A stretch of 64,000 nucleotides of DNA from Deinandra increscens subsp. villosa (taxonomy: Eukaryota > Streptophyta > Magnoliopsida > Asterales > Asteraceae). The stretch is from the NCBI GenBank assembly GCA_039602395.1, contig JBCNJP010000019.1:4842335-4906334 (forward strand). Direction: 5' to 3'. A model generated the notes under the pieces. That model was not told the DNA's origin. It saw only the letters and a list, made by a program, of their open reading frames with translations, and searched no databases. Made by a program: the position numbers and the translations under genes. Of this stretch, positions 11,903-23,910 are shown one piece after another; within the stretch, counting starts at the first letter, position 1, and each line of letters starts with the position of its first letter.

Positions 11903-13368
11903 TTATTCTTCCTCTGACTCTGCAGATGAAACCATAAAATGAAACAAATTAATCGAATTATGGTTGATAACTAATATTAACTGAAAAGTATGCTTGCAGG
12001 AGTATAAAGCAAAAGTACATCAAGTAGAAATTACATACTTGAATTTTTCATAAAAAAAACTTAGAATAGATTACCGTGTATTGCATCCATGTTGTTTTCC
12101 TTGTAAACACCAAGGGGTGAACCATGAACAGACAAAAGCATCTCACCCTTTTTGGGAAGCCTTAAAGTTTTAGGCGTCATACCAACAGACATTCTCCCGC
12201 TACTCACCTGCAATTTTAACTCCTTATATTAAACATATACATGACGGAAAGTGAGTCGCAAGTAACAGGGACGCATAAAAGTGGTCTAAAACAGCATACC
12301 CCAGGAGTTTGCATACAATCTTCATTGCCAAGAATATGAGTTTCAGATGGCTCCTCTAGAACCTAAAGCATGTAACAAATAACAAAGAACCAATCAAATA
12401 ATTGTATTAGATAAATGGCAATTAATGAAGAAGCCCATATCAAAATGCATAACGTACAAAGTCCTTCATCTGAAGATTATCTGCGCCAATGAAGCTCATT
12501 TTTCCTGCCAAGAACAACAGATAAGCAAACTATTATCCATCGGATAAAAACTCAAACCGTTAAAGCCACCAAAAGATGGAAATGAAGTAGAGCATTCAGG
12601 ATTACCCAATGACATATGTTGTAAAAAATAAGAGATCGTGTTTCCTCCATCAGTGGTGGCCATGGATGCGTCGCCATCCTTATCTTTCCATTTAACTTCA
12701 ATCGGTCCATTATTCTCAGTTCTTGAAACGGTTAGGTTTGGAACCTTTTCCTCAAAGAATTGAAGTAATGGGGTCTGTAATTGTTCCTTGCTTATACTGG
12801 ATTTTAACAAGCGTATAGCAGTGAGTAATCTTTCAACCTCCACATCACGCATTGTTCTGATCACAGCACACTGGCGCTCAACTAAGTAATACCACCAAGT
12901 CATTCAGCAGAGTTAATATATATTGAAGTAACTGAAGAACATAACAATGAAAGATAGTATCTTTGCAGTAGTACAAGCTACAGTTTCCGTTGATTCAATA
13001 TATACTATCTTGTACTAGAGTATCACTGGTGATCCGTTTGAACAGATGTCAGTCAAAATTTCACCAAAAGAACAAAATATTATAAATTTTCATAAAGACA
13101 GACTTTTATTAACAAAAATTAAAGATAAACATATCATTAAACCATCACATATTAAGTAATCCTTTATTGCTGTTAAAAAAGTAATCCTTCACTGTTTTCT
13201 GCATTTTCATAACCCAAAACTACATTATAATAAAAAATATATATAGCCAAAGCAGATACCTTCTTGGTCAATGGATGTGTTTTCTTCAGGTAGCACATGG
13301 GTATCAACATTACACTGCTTAGATGACGTGGACTGTTTGGTAACCTTCTTTCCCTTTCGTTTAGGCAT
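11903..13368 (-). CDS. BORR: Borealin-related protein, chromosomal passenger complex subunit (six coding exons)
   Basis: Coding exons inferred on the minus strand: 13368-13260, 12881-12558, 12504-12458, 12362-12300, 12207-12075 and 11919-11903. They join in phase with GT/AG borders and give 230 residues. The basic start MPKRKGKK is followed by a helical segment (VERQCAVIRTMRDVEVERLL, about residues 37-56) matching the N-terminal Borealin helix that binds the INCENP/Survivin bundle. The C-terminal block (about 182-230) contains MTPKTLRLP, KGEMLLSVHGSPLG and an acidic end; it parallels the TP-x-LR-P...GSPL region of animal Borealin and plant BORR. The complex positions Aurora kinase at centromeres in mitosis. 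The start is the first ATG of exon 1. An unrelated protein with the same motif is unlikely. Confidence 0.78.
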
Positions 13369-14965
13369 CAGAATTGCACAAAAGGTGCTCACAACACAGC
13401 TTAGATGAACTTAAATACAGCAATTAGTCCTCAAATAATGCAACTATTATAAATTATGCTGCCAAATGTAATGCAGCAATAATAAGCATTTTCCCATTGC
13501 AATATCCTTTCCCTACATCAAGAAAATAAATGATCTACCCAGTCAATTAGAGATTACTGTAAAGACTAGCAACAAACAAAATGTTACGCGGATACATTTT
13601 CTACAAAGAAATAGTCTAACACTCTCATATCGAGTTCAAAGAAACAGATTTGATTCTCTTAAATAGTATCTCGAGCTTAAGAAAAATTAACATATAAAGT
13701 TCCTTGTAAATGAAAACTGTCTCAAATATATCATTAAACAACTTCATGTGTTTAACATTTTACCTTCTCCAGTGGTGGACACAGGATTTTTTTCTAAGAG
13801 ATCACTTTTCTCAGTCCCCTTATTTCAATCAAGTTCTAAAGCTCTTATTCATGTCTATATAACAAAATCCAATTTGGATTGTCTTTTTATTTAATTAAGT
13901 ATATGAGCGAGTATATTTTAAGTTCTAAAGCATATAGATAGTATACTTTAAAGTTTATATTGTATATACATATATAGAAATCTCATCTTCTTATCATTTG
14001 ACGTACTACTTTTTAAGGTTTCAAACTGAAAACTTCTATAACCTTTCAATTCACACAGATTACCAACAATTCATGTTTGTGTAAATTAAAGCTCATTGCC
14101 TCATCCGACATACAGTCATAAATGGACATAATTACAGTACTCAGGGACCCTTTTCGTTTAAATGAGGCATTTAGGGACGCCATTCAGCTTGAATTTAAAT
14201 TATGAGAGGTGTGGTTTTTCATTGGCATCTGCTTGTAAGCATATTATTTGGCCTTGGTTTGAAAATCAAAGTGCAAAATGACATTCATTAGATTGACTAT
14301 GGATTCAAAACTTTTGACAGTTACACAATGTTGAAATTGCACATGTTCAACAACTCCTGAAACCTAATTGTCAGTCGATTTGACTTGAATCTTTACACCT
14401 ATTTTCTAACAAAACATGTTCAAAATCACAATTTCAGGTTTTACAAAATCACACGCGATTTTGAGTTTCACAATATCAAATTCAAGTTTCAACTAAAATC
14501 AGGTTCTATCTTCTAAGTTCTAACAAAGTAAATTACAGAATACAGATGACTTCAAATAAGGATTACTACCTTTTTGTTGGTTGAAATTAGTCTAGCAAGG
14601 GCCAAGGGGTGGCGGTGCCGCGGTGGTCCGTTCAGATATTCACTCGATCCGTTGAATTCCTAATCTGTAAAGTCAGCTTAATAGCTATTGTCATTTAAAA
14701 AAAAAAAAAAAATAGCTATTCATAAATGTAGTTTCAAATTTTCCACAGCAAATTTCCAATTGTGGAAACAAACCCTAATTTCCAGATCCAGTCATCTTTT
14801 CATACCAAATAAAATCTGCTCAGAAGTTACCTTCGGTGAAGAAACGGATAAATTGATAGCTTGACGACGATATCGATTGAGATCGCGGAAACAGAGAGGA
14901 GATTGATCGGAGTTAGGGTTTTGAGCGAGAAACGAAGAGGAGATTGGGATACGAGCGCCAAGAAT
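13369..14965 (-). other. 5' UTR exon and first intron of the Borealin-related gene
   Basis: A leader exon of about 130 nt (14831 to about 14965) contains TCGTTTCTCGCTCAAAACCC and ends with donor GTAACTTCTGAG at 14830. The long intron below it runs to shortly before the ATG at 13368 and holds only AT-rich DNA and an A-run at about 14698-14712. The acceptor nearest the ATG is not certain. The promoter-proximal part is repeated upstream of both intact F-box genes. Confidence 0.6.
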
Positions 14966-15950
14966 TTGGGGTTTTTCTGGGCATGTGATTTGAATTCTGT
15001 ACTTTCTAAGTTACCTCCTTAATCAATTCTGTATTATTCATTCAGTCCTCCAATTAAAAGTGTATTTTACATACAGGCCCTCATATTTTTGCAAATTATT
15101 AACCTTCTCGACCTAAGTTTTATTCTTTAGAGTGGTTAAAGTAAAGTAACTTTAATCTTAACAACATAGTGTTAATGTGTTCTTGAACAAATTATGAAAT
15201 ATGTGCTCAATCTTTTCACCGAGTCTTCCCTAATGTTCTTTGATCACAACCCATGGAAAAATAAATAATAAAATCCAACTGAATGTAAAATCACTCAAAA
15301 GTTGTTTAAACTTCAAAGTCTGACAGGACCAAACGTTGATGTTCTTGAGAGTTTGATGAAGCGAGTACATTGTGGTTCCTTGTGAGCTTCATGATCCATG
15401 TTTATGATTTGTCACACATCTGACCTGAACTTATGTCAAGGTCATAATGATGATATGGACTTTTCCCTCATTAAACGTACATAATAAATCTTAAACGTGA
15501 CACTCTATAAACAAACTATAAACGATAGGTCGTAAACCAAAACTATAAACCGTAAACCTTAACGTCTAGACTAATAGCACTCGTTAAACCTAAAAATTAA
15601 ACTAACCTAAGTTATTCTAAAATGTAAGACGTAAGAATCTTCTACATCTGATAAAAAGAAAGAGTTAAGTTATCCGAGTAAGTTCCTTTCTTTCGTGTGA
15701 GAAATGTTTTTAAATTATTTAAACATACCATCTTCATTGTAGTAAAAGTATTTTTCATAATACTAGTACTCTATTCTAATTCTAGCGTTCATAATAACAG
15801 TAAGAATGAATTTTATTAAATATACTTTATTTAATTTGTTTATACGGTTAACAAAATTTAATCAAATATCTATATGTTAGGCCAAGCCCAATTGCCAAAT
15901 AATTGTTTTTAGTTTGGTCCGTTTCACTTAATCCCTACCCAAGTCCCCAT
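14639..15950 (-). promoter_or_regulatory. promoter/leader module, copy P1 (Borealin gene)
   Basis: Comprises the first about 190 bp of intron 1, the leader exon and about 1 kb upstream. Copies are at 18685-20285 and 24219-24873. Shared landmarks include GGAGTTAGGGTTTTGAGCGA, TTGGGGTTTTTCTGGGCATG and CTTCTCGACCTAA. Sited at the 5' end of a conserved gene, so probably the ancestral copy. Confidence 0.65.
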
Positions 15951-17232
15951 GCATTCACTCCCGGCCCTTTGAATTTACTTCTATGTTGTGTTGTTTTTTT
16001 CAAAATATGGGTTTAACCAATTCTCTACTGCCAAAAGGGTGTTCAACATGGTAAAAGATTCACACTTCATATGATATAGAACAAAGAAACTGGCGCTTGA
16101 AGTCTTGAACCAATACAACGATAATACCCCAACATCAAGATCTAGAATTGTTACATACAATAGCAGGCCGGATATGTTGGATGACGGTTCAGAACAAGTA
16201 GCTTTTGTAGCAGTCAAACAGGTCGTATTGGGTTGAGCTGGAATAACTATGTTTTGTTTTTCTTTTTTTTCAAAACTGTGAAGATGGTTATAAAATATTT
16301 GTTAGTAAAAATAAGAGTAATAAACAAATGTAGGCATGAACGACACTTTGCATGACTTTGGACCCACCTAACCAATATTCCTCTTTACCTAAAATATACA
16401 TATTTATGCACTTGACCCGTTAGATATAAAACATATTTGAATCAACCGATCCATAAGTAAATACGTAACAACTACTATACCTTATGTGCATACTCTACAT
16501 AGTTCTCATAAAAAAGCTTGAAGTTACTAAGGGAGAGTGGATCTTACAATAGTAGTAGCATCTCTAGAAACCATATTTCTTCCAAACTTTGAAATTTACT
16601 GTCTTTATTATTAACATGAGCAGGAAGCAAATGATAGGTCCATCCCAGGTACAATGCATTCAAAACCAGAGGTAAGTTGAAACTAAGTTGGGCATTATCA
16701 ATTTCCTTTGACCTGCTGCAACACTTTTTAATTTTCAGTTTTTTTTTTGTTTTTTTCTTTCAGGATTCTCTCTTTATACTAAACTGAACAAGAGTTGTAT
16801 GCATCTCATACTAAACTGAGTAATAGACTAAATACAAATCAACATGATACGAGCAAGATAAGCTAAATTTGATAGAGGATTACATACCACTTTGCAGTTC
16901 TTAATCATATAAGAGTTAAGGAAATATAATAAAAGCAGTTGATAATCTTGAATAGAAAACTCATACTACGACTTCTTATAACTAATACTAATAAAGACTT
17001 ATATCTAAAGTCTGTTGTTTTGACTCAAATACCAACTAGTCAAATAAACAATAAACCTTGATAACTACTCCCTCCCTATAATCAGACTCAAACTAAATTA
17101 GATAAATAAACAAACGATAACTATCAACTATTAAACTAATCACTTACATATCCAAGACTCGATAATTATGTAAAAAATAAAAATAAAAACTCCAACAGAT
17201 CATTTCACCTGACATGTAACCAAGTTTAAGGA
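15950..17232. repeat. intergenic part of tandem duplication, unit A
   Basis: Aligns by eye with 21760-22779: CCGGCCCTTTGAATTTACTT, GATAATACCCCAACATCAAG and CTACTCCCTCCCTATAATCA occur in both in the same order. It holds no supported gene; the minus-strand open frame at 15981-16217 is within this shared non-coding sequence. Confidence 0.65.
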
Positions 17233-18369
17233 TTAGCTCGAATAATAATAAGCACTTGTATTAACCGAAAGAAAGCTGCTTTGGTACATTTCAATATATG
17301 GGAAACCATCCTTTGGATCATATAGTTCAACTTGTCGTAGATCACCACTTTTGAGGGTGTAAACAAACAACCGTTCCCTACCATCACAGGTCAATAATAT
17401 GTCCCCATCTTTGTTCCAACAACCAAAAACCTCAACTTTATAGACAAAGTACTCTTCTGGCAAAATAGGACCTAGATCAAACGAGCAGTGCAACACCCAT
17501 TCTTCATGCTTCAATATCCACAACTTGATACTACTCGGGCCAATATATACAAATCCAACTTCACCGTTTAAATCAACCAAACGACTAGCGAAACCGTTAT
17601 GGGGTCCTCTGGGATGGCATCCTTCGGGAGGGTCCATTGGTAACCCGAATTCCTCCGTCTTCACATCAAACCATACTATTTTTCTGAAATACACGTACTC
17701 ACTGAGTTCTTCGCTATCACAAGTCAACCAATGCAAACGCCCATCACTAAATACACCTACACCAATTATGGGATAAGCAGGATTTTGGGCTATCTTTCGC
17801 CACAGGCTCATCCCAGAGGAATGAACCAAGGTGCATACCACCTTACGTTTTTTCAGGAAAGAAAACACTGTCTTAAAAGTGTTTGTGGAATCGTCAAAAC
17901 CAATCCCGACTGCACGGCATGGACCGTCACTCTCACTCCTAATCTTGACGGAGACGGGTGGCAAACAGTGACGTCCTTTAGTAAGAGGATCGATAACTAC
18001 AAATCGATAGATGCCAGCATCATAGGGTTCTTGTTGTTCAAAATGCAGAAGGATTAGCCCATTGCATGAACCTAAAAATCTTATGTTGTAGTAATATGAA
18101 TTAGTCTTATAACACAAGTCCAAAACAGGGTCCTTTTTCACGCCACGCAAAAAACTGATTCTCATCTTATGGGGAACAAATGGAAATGGTTGGAACAGGA
18201 GTGGAGTGGGTTCTTCTTTGACATGAATGGTGCGGAGGTAAGGACTGTCGATGTATTTCAACCATGATTTGCATACACACCGGAAACGAGCCAAGGATTT
18301 GATGGGCAGCCTTGACAAGATTTTGTATATGACATCCTCCGGAAACAACAACAACGTCGTATCAGCCAT
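17233..18369 (-). CDS. F-box protein with F-box-associated domain (copy 1)
   Basis: An intact coding region of 378 residues. The F-box lies at about 8-48 (FPEDVIYKILSRLPIKSL, then RFRCVCKSWLKYI). The rest is an F-box-associated region with GSCNGLILL near residue 101, IDPLTKGRHCLPP near 126, and repeated W-F-D and W-ILKHEEWV-type strands. Such proteins are substrate receptors of SCF (Skp1-Cullin1) ubiquitin ligases; the target is unknown. The ATG follows an inferred leader-intron acceptor TTCTGTTTTCAG ending at 18380, with the donor at 18833 in the duplicated promoter module. It is a close paralogue of 22780-23910, differing by small in-frame indels and scattered substitutions. Confidence 0.88.
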   Translation of the reverse strand: MADTTLLLFPEDVIYKILSRLPIKSLARFRCVCKSWLKYIDSPYLRTIHVKEEPTPLLFQPFPFVPHKMRISFLRGVKKDPVLDLCYKTNSYYYNIRFLGSCNGLILLHFEQQEPYDAGIYRFVVIDPLTKGRHCLPPVSVKIRSESDGPCRAVGIGFDDSTNTFKTVFSFLKKRKVVCTLVHSSGMSLWRKIAQNPAYPIIGVGVFSDGRLHWLTCDSEELSEYVYFRKIVWFDVKTEEFGLPMDPPEGCHPRGPHNGFASRLVDLNGEVGFVYIGPSSIKLWILKHEEWVLHCSFDLGPILPEEYFVYKVEVFGCWNKDGDILLTCDGRERLFVYTLKSGDLRQVELYDPKDGFPYIEMYQSSFLSVNTSAYYYSS

Positions 18370-18960
18370 GAATATCTATCTGAAAACAGAATAATAGCAA
18401 TATATCATTCCCAATGATTATTTTGCAACAACGTTACCAAATCAATACAAAATCACAAACTTTTTTTTATGAATATGATAAATATCTTCTGACAACATAA
18501 AATCGATTCAGGTACTAATTTTGAGACTAAAAAACTTATGTTTCAGGACAGGGTGGAGATTGTTAAATTTACAATGATATTATGAAGATAGAAAACAAAC
18601 AGATTACCATAAAGCAAAGCAGCACATCGATCAACCAAACAAAATTGAACGAAAATTAATTCTATAACTATTAGGGTTTTTGGAATTCACTCGATGTAAA
18701 GTCAACTTAATAGCTATTCATAAACGTAGTTTCAAATTTTATTTTCTACAACAAATTTCCAATTGTGCAAACAAAACCTAATTTTCAGATCCAGTCATCT
18801 ATTCATACCAAATAAAATGCGCTCAGAAGTTACCTTCGGTGAAGAAACGGAGAAATTGATAGCTTGACGACGATATGATTGAGACTGGGGAAACAGAGAG
18901 GAGAGTGATCGGAGTTAGGGTTTTGAGCGAGAAACGAAGAGGAGATTGGGATACGAGCGC
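18370..18960 (-). other. 5' UTR and leader intron of F-box copy 1
   Basis: The inferred leader exon (about 18834-18960) matches the Borealin leader exon. Donor GTAACTTCTGAGC at 18833 is the same as in the Borealin gene. The acceptor ends at 18380, ten bases before the ATG. Inferred by eye. Confidence 0.55.
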
Positions 18961-20285
18961 CAGCCGCCAAGAATTTGGGGTTTTTCTGGGCATGTGTTCT
19001 GTACTTTCTAATTTACCTCCTTAATCAATTCTGTATTGTTCATTCACTCCTTCAACTAAAAGTGATTTTACATACAGGCCCTCATATTATTGCAAATTAT
19101 TAATCTTCTCGACCTAACTTTTATTCTTTAGAGTGGTTAAAGTAAAGTAATTTTAAATTTTAATCTTATCAACATAGTGTTAGTGTATTCTTGTATAAAC
19201 TATGTAATATGTGCTCAATATTTTCACTGATTCTTCCCTAATGTTCTTTGATCACGATCCATGGAAAAAGAAAAAAAAATCCTAATCGAATGTAAAACCA
19301 CTCAAAAGTTGTTTAAACTTCAAAGTCTGACCGTACCAAACGTTGATGTTGTTGAGAGTTTGATGAAGCGAGTACGTTGTGGTTTCCTTGTGAGCTTCAT
19401 GATCCATGTTTATGGTTTGCCCCATGTCTGACTTGAACTTATGTCGACGTCATAATGATGACATGGATTTTTCCCACATTAAACGTACATAACAAAATCT
19501 TAAAGTTGTTGTCGCTTTGGCGCAATGGCATCAAGCTCAGTGATAGGTTCGACCCGGCCAGTGGCTTGGGTTCGATCCTTGAGGGCAACCTGGGTTTTAG
19601 TCCCACCGTGTGTTACGCCAGATAGTCTACCAGCTATTGTGGCGGCACGAACTGCGGGCGGTAAGTGTGGTGAGTAATCACTACCGGTTTCCCAGGGAAT
19701 GTCCGACTCAACTCTGACGCTAGTTGTGGGTTCGGTTAAGACAACATAGACTGGCCGAAGTGGGGTGCAGGGGCTTCTTCCATAGGAAGAGTGTGGTTGC
19801 AAATTGAAATCACCATTCAAAAAGAAATAATAAATCTTAAACATTACACTCTAAACGATAGGTCACAAACCCTAAACTATAAGCCGTAAACCTTAACGTC
19901 TAGACTAATAGCACTCGTTAAACCTAAAAAATTAAACTAACACAAGTTATTCTAAAACTTAAGATGTAAGAATCTTCTACATCCGATTAAAAAAAGAGTT
20001 AAGTTATCCGAGTAAGTAAACATGAACTTTCTTTCCTTTGTGCGAAAAATATTTTTAAAATTTTTAAACATACCATCTTCATTATAGTAAAAGTATCTTA
20101 ATAATACTAGTACTCTAGTCTAATTCTAACGTTCATAATAATAGTACAAATGAATTTTTATTAAATATACTTTATTTAATTTGATTATACGGTTAACAGA
20201 CTTAGTCAAAAATCTATATGTTAGGCCAAGCCCAATTGCCAAATAATTGTTTTTAGTTTGGTCCGTTTCACTTTATCCCATTCAC
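18685..20285 (-). promoter_or_regulatory. promoter/leader module, copy P2 (drives F-box copy 1)
   Basis: Near copy of P1, interrupted by a SINE at 19505-19828. Apart from the SINE it stays alignable through GCCAATTGCC...TTTTTAGTTTGG at about 20230-20260. Confidence 0.65.
19505..19828 (+). mobile_element. tRNA-derived SINE insertion (family B)
   Basis: The head carries an A box (TTGGCGCAATGGCATCAAG) and a B box (GGGTTCGATCC at about 19568-19578). The body is unlike its surroundings, and the end is A-rich (CATTCAAAAAG). It is flanked by AACAAAATCTTAAA (19491-19504) and AATAAATCTTAAA (19829-19841). The equivalent site in P1 reads AATAAATCTTAAA once (about 15484-15496) with no insert. A minus-strand open frame covering it is incidental. 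Confidence 0.82.
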
Positions 20286-21755
20286 CAACCCTAATACGAC
20301 TCTTTTCTTCTACTCAAAAGCGGTTTCGCTTTGATCCCTTGCTGTTTAAACTTTAAAGTCGACCAAACAACGTTGATGTTCTTGAGAGTTTGAGGAAGCG
20401 AGTACGTTGTGATTATAAGGCACATTCTGACATTCAGGTAAAGGAGAGTCACATATTTATACTGTTATTATACCAACTCATGCTTAATTAGATATGCTTT
20501 TAGGTTAATCTTTCAGTTATCTTTATCATTATTACATTTGTTGGTTAACGACACGTACACCATTGTAAAAATCATAGAATGAAACAAAATTACATTTGTT
20601 TATCGATCATCGTATATTCCAAAAACCCCAGTAGTAATGCGCAGGGGTTACCTAACCAGTTAATTAAAATTAGTGATGATTTTCTTGTGTCTTGTTTATA
20701 GACATGGTAGAATTCAAGCTCCTACCTGATGATGTTATTTGCAATATAATTGCTCGGCTTCCAGCAAAACCTTTACTACGTTTTCATTGTGTGTCGAGAT
20801 ACTGGAATCGCAAGCTTATGGAACCAAACTTTATGAAGTTGAGATCACGAAAAACCATCATTCTCCCCCATGACAATACTTTTCTTCTCATAGACGACGA
20901 GATGAATGTACCAACTGGTCAGGACACGTCTAATTCGGTAGTCAAGCGTGGTTATCCTTTGGATAACCGATGTCGAAGGCTCAAACTTATTGGAACCATC
21001 AATGGGATCGTCCTTTTCGCCATGACAGATGTTATAATCCTATATAATCCATTCACAGGGGAGTCCAAGAAACTTCCATATCCACCTAGTAGTTATCACA
21101 GAGATGCATATGGATTCGGTTATGGTGCATCCCCGGATGACCTAAAGATTGTTAGGTTTCGACAACATTATTATACATGTGATGTCTATAGTTTTAAAGA
21201 TAGTTCGTGGAGTTCATGCAGCACGTCAAAATACAACATGCATGTTCATCAAGTTTCCTTTTAAGACTAGAACAGGGTGTTATACGAATCCTTTGGGTAC
21301 GGTAAATGGATGCCTTTGCTTATTCCATCCAGAAACTAATGATGCCGGGTTCGATATGTGGGTTATGAATCAGGAACATAACCAATGGTCAAAAACATGT
21401 TCATTTGAGTTAACCCCGAATGAGATTCCGGATCCGGATGGGATTTCTCACTTTGCTATTTGTTTCTTGGATGGTAAAAGAATTCTTTTGGGGAATCTGA
21501 AGAATTTTGTAATCTATGACACATCAAAACATTCGTATAAAGCGTTCGACATTTCAATAAAAGGTCCGGATTTGGATTTATTTGAAGTGCACGCCTTTGA
21601 GTATGTGGAGAGTACTCTGTTTTCACCTTCAGAGTTACGGGTTCCTCGAGAAGAAAGAAATGTAGGTAAAAGAAACCTAAGAAAGAAAAGTAAAAAAAAA
21701 GATGATCTATATATGTGTTCTTGATCGAGTAGAAAAAAACATTCCAAGTTAAATC
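20286..21755 (+). other. segment present only in repeat unit B (F-box gene region)
   Basis: Unit A passes from TTTCACTTAATCCC directly to CGGCCCTTTGAATTT, whereas unit B contains about 1.47 kb between the matching points. This segment was gained by B or lost from A. Confidence 0.55.
20704..21724 (+). pseudogene. F-box protein gene broken by a one-base frameshift
   Basis: A leader exon ending CATTCAG at 20437 and an intron to TTTATAG at 20701 are inferred, so the ATG at 20704 (MVEFKLLPDDV) is preferred to the in-frame one at 20692. An F-box (LLPDDVICNIIARLPAKPL, then RFHCVSRYW) is followed by GTINGIVLF and YNPFTGESKKLP, typical of F-box-associated kelch-like proteins. At about 21258-21262 the run CCTTTTAAG gives a stop. 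The other frame continues the family (GTVNGCLCLF, then FDMWVMNQ) to a Lys/Arg-rich end at 21724, so one extra T explains the break. It could be a true pseudogene or a sequencing error. Not closely related to the two minus-strand F-box genes. Confidence 0.75.
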
Positions 21756-21759
21756 TACC

Positions 21760-22779
21760 GGCCCTTTGACTTTACTTCTATGTTATGTTGTTTTTTTCAA
21801 ACATATTAAGTATCAATTTGTGTTTAACCAATTCTCTATTGCCAAAAGGGTGCTCAATATTTATTAGATTCACACTTTATATGATATAGAACAGAGAAAC
21901 TAGTGCTTGAAGTCTTGAACCAATACAATGATAATACCCCAACATCAAGATCTAGAATTGTTACATACAATAGCAGGCCGGATATAATGGGTGACGGTTC
22001 AGAACAAGTAGCTTTTGTAGCGGTCAAACGAGTCAGATTGGGTTGAGTTGGAATAACTATGTTTTTTTTTTCTGAATTTGTGAAGATGGTTATAAATTAT
22101 TTGTTAGTAAAAATTAGAGTAATAAACAAACGTAGGCCTGAACGATACTTCGCGCGACTTTGGACCCATATGACCAATATTCATCTTTACCTAAAATATT
22201 CATATTTACCTACTTGACCCGATAGAGATAAAACATCACCAGCGGTAAGTTGAAACCAAGTTGGGCATTATCAATTTCCTTTGACCTGCTGCGACACTTT
22301 TTAATCTTCAGTTTTTTTCTTTTTCTTTTCAGGATTCTCTCTTTATACTAAACTAAACAAGAGTTGGATGCATCTCATACTAAACCGAGTAATACAAACC
22401 AACATCATACAAGCAAACGAGATAAGCTATAACATACCACTTAGCAGTTCTTTATCATACAAGTGTTAAGGAAATATAATAAAAGCAGTTGATAATATTG
22501 AAGATAGAAAACTCATACCACGACTTTTTATAATTAATACTAAAAAAAGACTTATATCTCAAGTCTGTTGTTTTGACTCAAATACCAACTAGTCAAATAA
22601 ACAATAAACCTTGATAACTACTCCCTCCCTATAATCAGACTCAAACTAAAATAGATAAACAAAAAATAACTGTGAACTATTGAACTAATCTTACATATCC
22701 AAGACTCTATAATTATCTAAAAAATAAAAATAAAAACTCCAACAGATCATTTCACCTGACATGTAACCAAGTTTAAGGA
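21760..22779. repeat. intergenic part of tandem duplication, unit B
   Basis: Counterpart of 15950-17232, with small deletions, such as loss of the stretch corresponding to about 16440-16660. Confidence 0.6.
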
Positions 22780-23910
22780 TTAGCTCGAATAATAATAAGC
22801 ACTTGTATTAACCGAAAGAAAGCTGCTTTGGTACATTACGATATATGGGAAACCATCCTCTGGATCACATAGTTCAACTTGTTGCAGATCACCACTTTTG
22901 AGGGTGTAAACAAACAACCCTTCCCTACCATCACAGGTCAATAATATGTCCCCGTCTTTGTTCCAACAACCCCAAACCTGTACGTCATAGACAGAGTACT
23001 CTGGCAAAATACGACCTAGATCAAACGAGCAGTGCAACACCCATTCTTCATGCTTCAATATCCACAACTTGATACTAATCGGGCCAATATAAGCATATCC
23101 AACCTCACCGTTTAAATCAACCAAATGAATAACGAAACCGTTATGGGGTCCTTTGGGATGCCATCCTTCGGGAGGGTCCATTGGTAACCCGAATTCCTCC
23201 GTCTTCACATCAAACCATACTATTTTTCTGAAATACACGTACTCATCACCGCTATCACAAGTCAACCAATGCAAACGCCCATCACTAAATACACCTCCAC
23301 CAATTATGGGATAAGCAGGATTTTGGGCTATCTTTCGCCACGACCTCATCCCAGAGGAATGAACCAAGGTGCATACCATCTTACGTTTTCTCAAGAAAGA
23401 AAACACCGTCTTAAAAGTGTTTGTGGAATCCTCAAACCCAATCCCGGCTGCACGGCATGGACCGTCACTGTCACTCCTGATCTTGACGGAGACGGGTGGC
23501 AAACAGTGACGTCCTTTAGTAAGAGGATCGATAACTACAAATCGATAGGTGCGAGCATCATAGGGGTTTTCTTGTTTAAAACGCAGAAGGATTAGCCCAT
23601 TGCATGAACCTATAAATTGTATGTTGTAGTAATATGAATTAGTCTTATAACACAAGTCCAAAACAGGGTCCATTTTCACGCCACGTAAAAAACTGATTCT
23701 CATCTTATGGGGAACATTTGATGGAAATCGTTGGAACATGATTGGAGTGGGTTCTTCTTTGACATGAATGGTGCGGAGGTAAAGACTGTCGATGTATTTC
23801 AACCATAATTTGCATACACACCGGAAACGAGCCAAGGATTTGATCGGCAGCCTTGACAAGATTTTGTATATGACATCCTCCGGAAACAACAACAACGTCG
23901 GATCAGCCAT
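22780..23910 (-). CDS. F-box protein with F-box-associated domain (copy 2)
   Basis: An intact coding region of 376 residues, closely similar to 17233-18369. The F-box lies at about 8-48 (same FPEDVIYKILSRLPIKSL; then RFRCVCKLWLKYI). GSCNGLILL, IDPLTKGRHCLPP and the C-terminal NTSAYYYSS are all retained, so both paralogues look functional. Copy 2 lacks two residues of the SEELSEY loop and has other small indels. Probable SCF ubiquitin-ligase receptor of unknown target. The leader-intron acceptor ends at 23921 and the donor is at 24361, inside promoter copy P3. Confidence 0.88.
   Translation of the reverse strand: MADPTLLLFPEDVIYKILSRLPIKSLARFRCVCKLWLKYIDSLYLRTIHVKEEPTPIMFQRFPSNVPHKMRISFLRGVKMDPVLDLCYKTNSYYYNIQFIGSCNGLILLRFKQENPYDARTYRFVVIDPLTKGRHCLPPVSVKIRSDSDGPCRAAGIGFEDSTNTFKTVFSFLRKRKMVCTLVHSSGMRSWRKIAQNPAYPIIGGGVFSDGRLHWLTCDSGDEYVYFRKIVWFDVKTEEFGLPMDPPEGWHPKGPHNGFVIHLVDLNGEVGYAYIGPISIKLWILKHEEWVLHCSFDLGRILPEYSVYDVQVWGCWNKDGDILLTCDGREGLFVYTLKSGDLQQVELCDPEDGFPYIVMYQSSFLSVNTSAYYYSS

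Noticed and set aside
19500..19844. 114-codon minus-strand open frame
   Set aside because: Entirely within the SINE and its target duplications.
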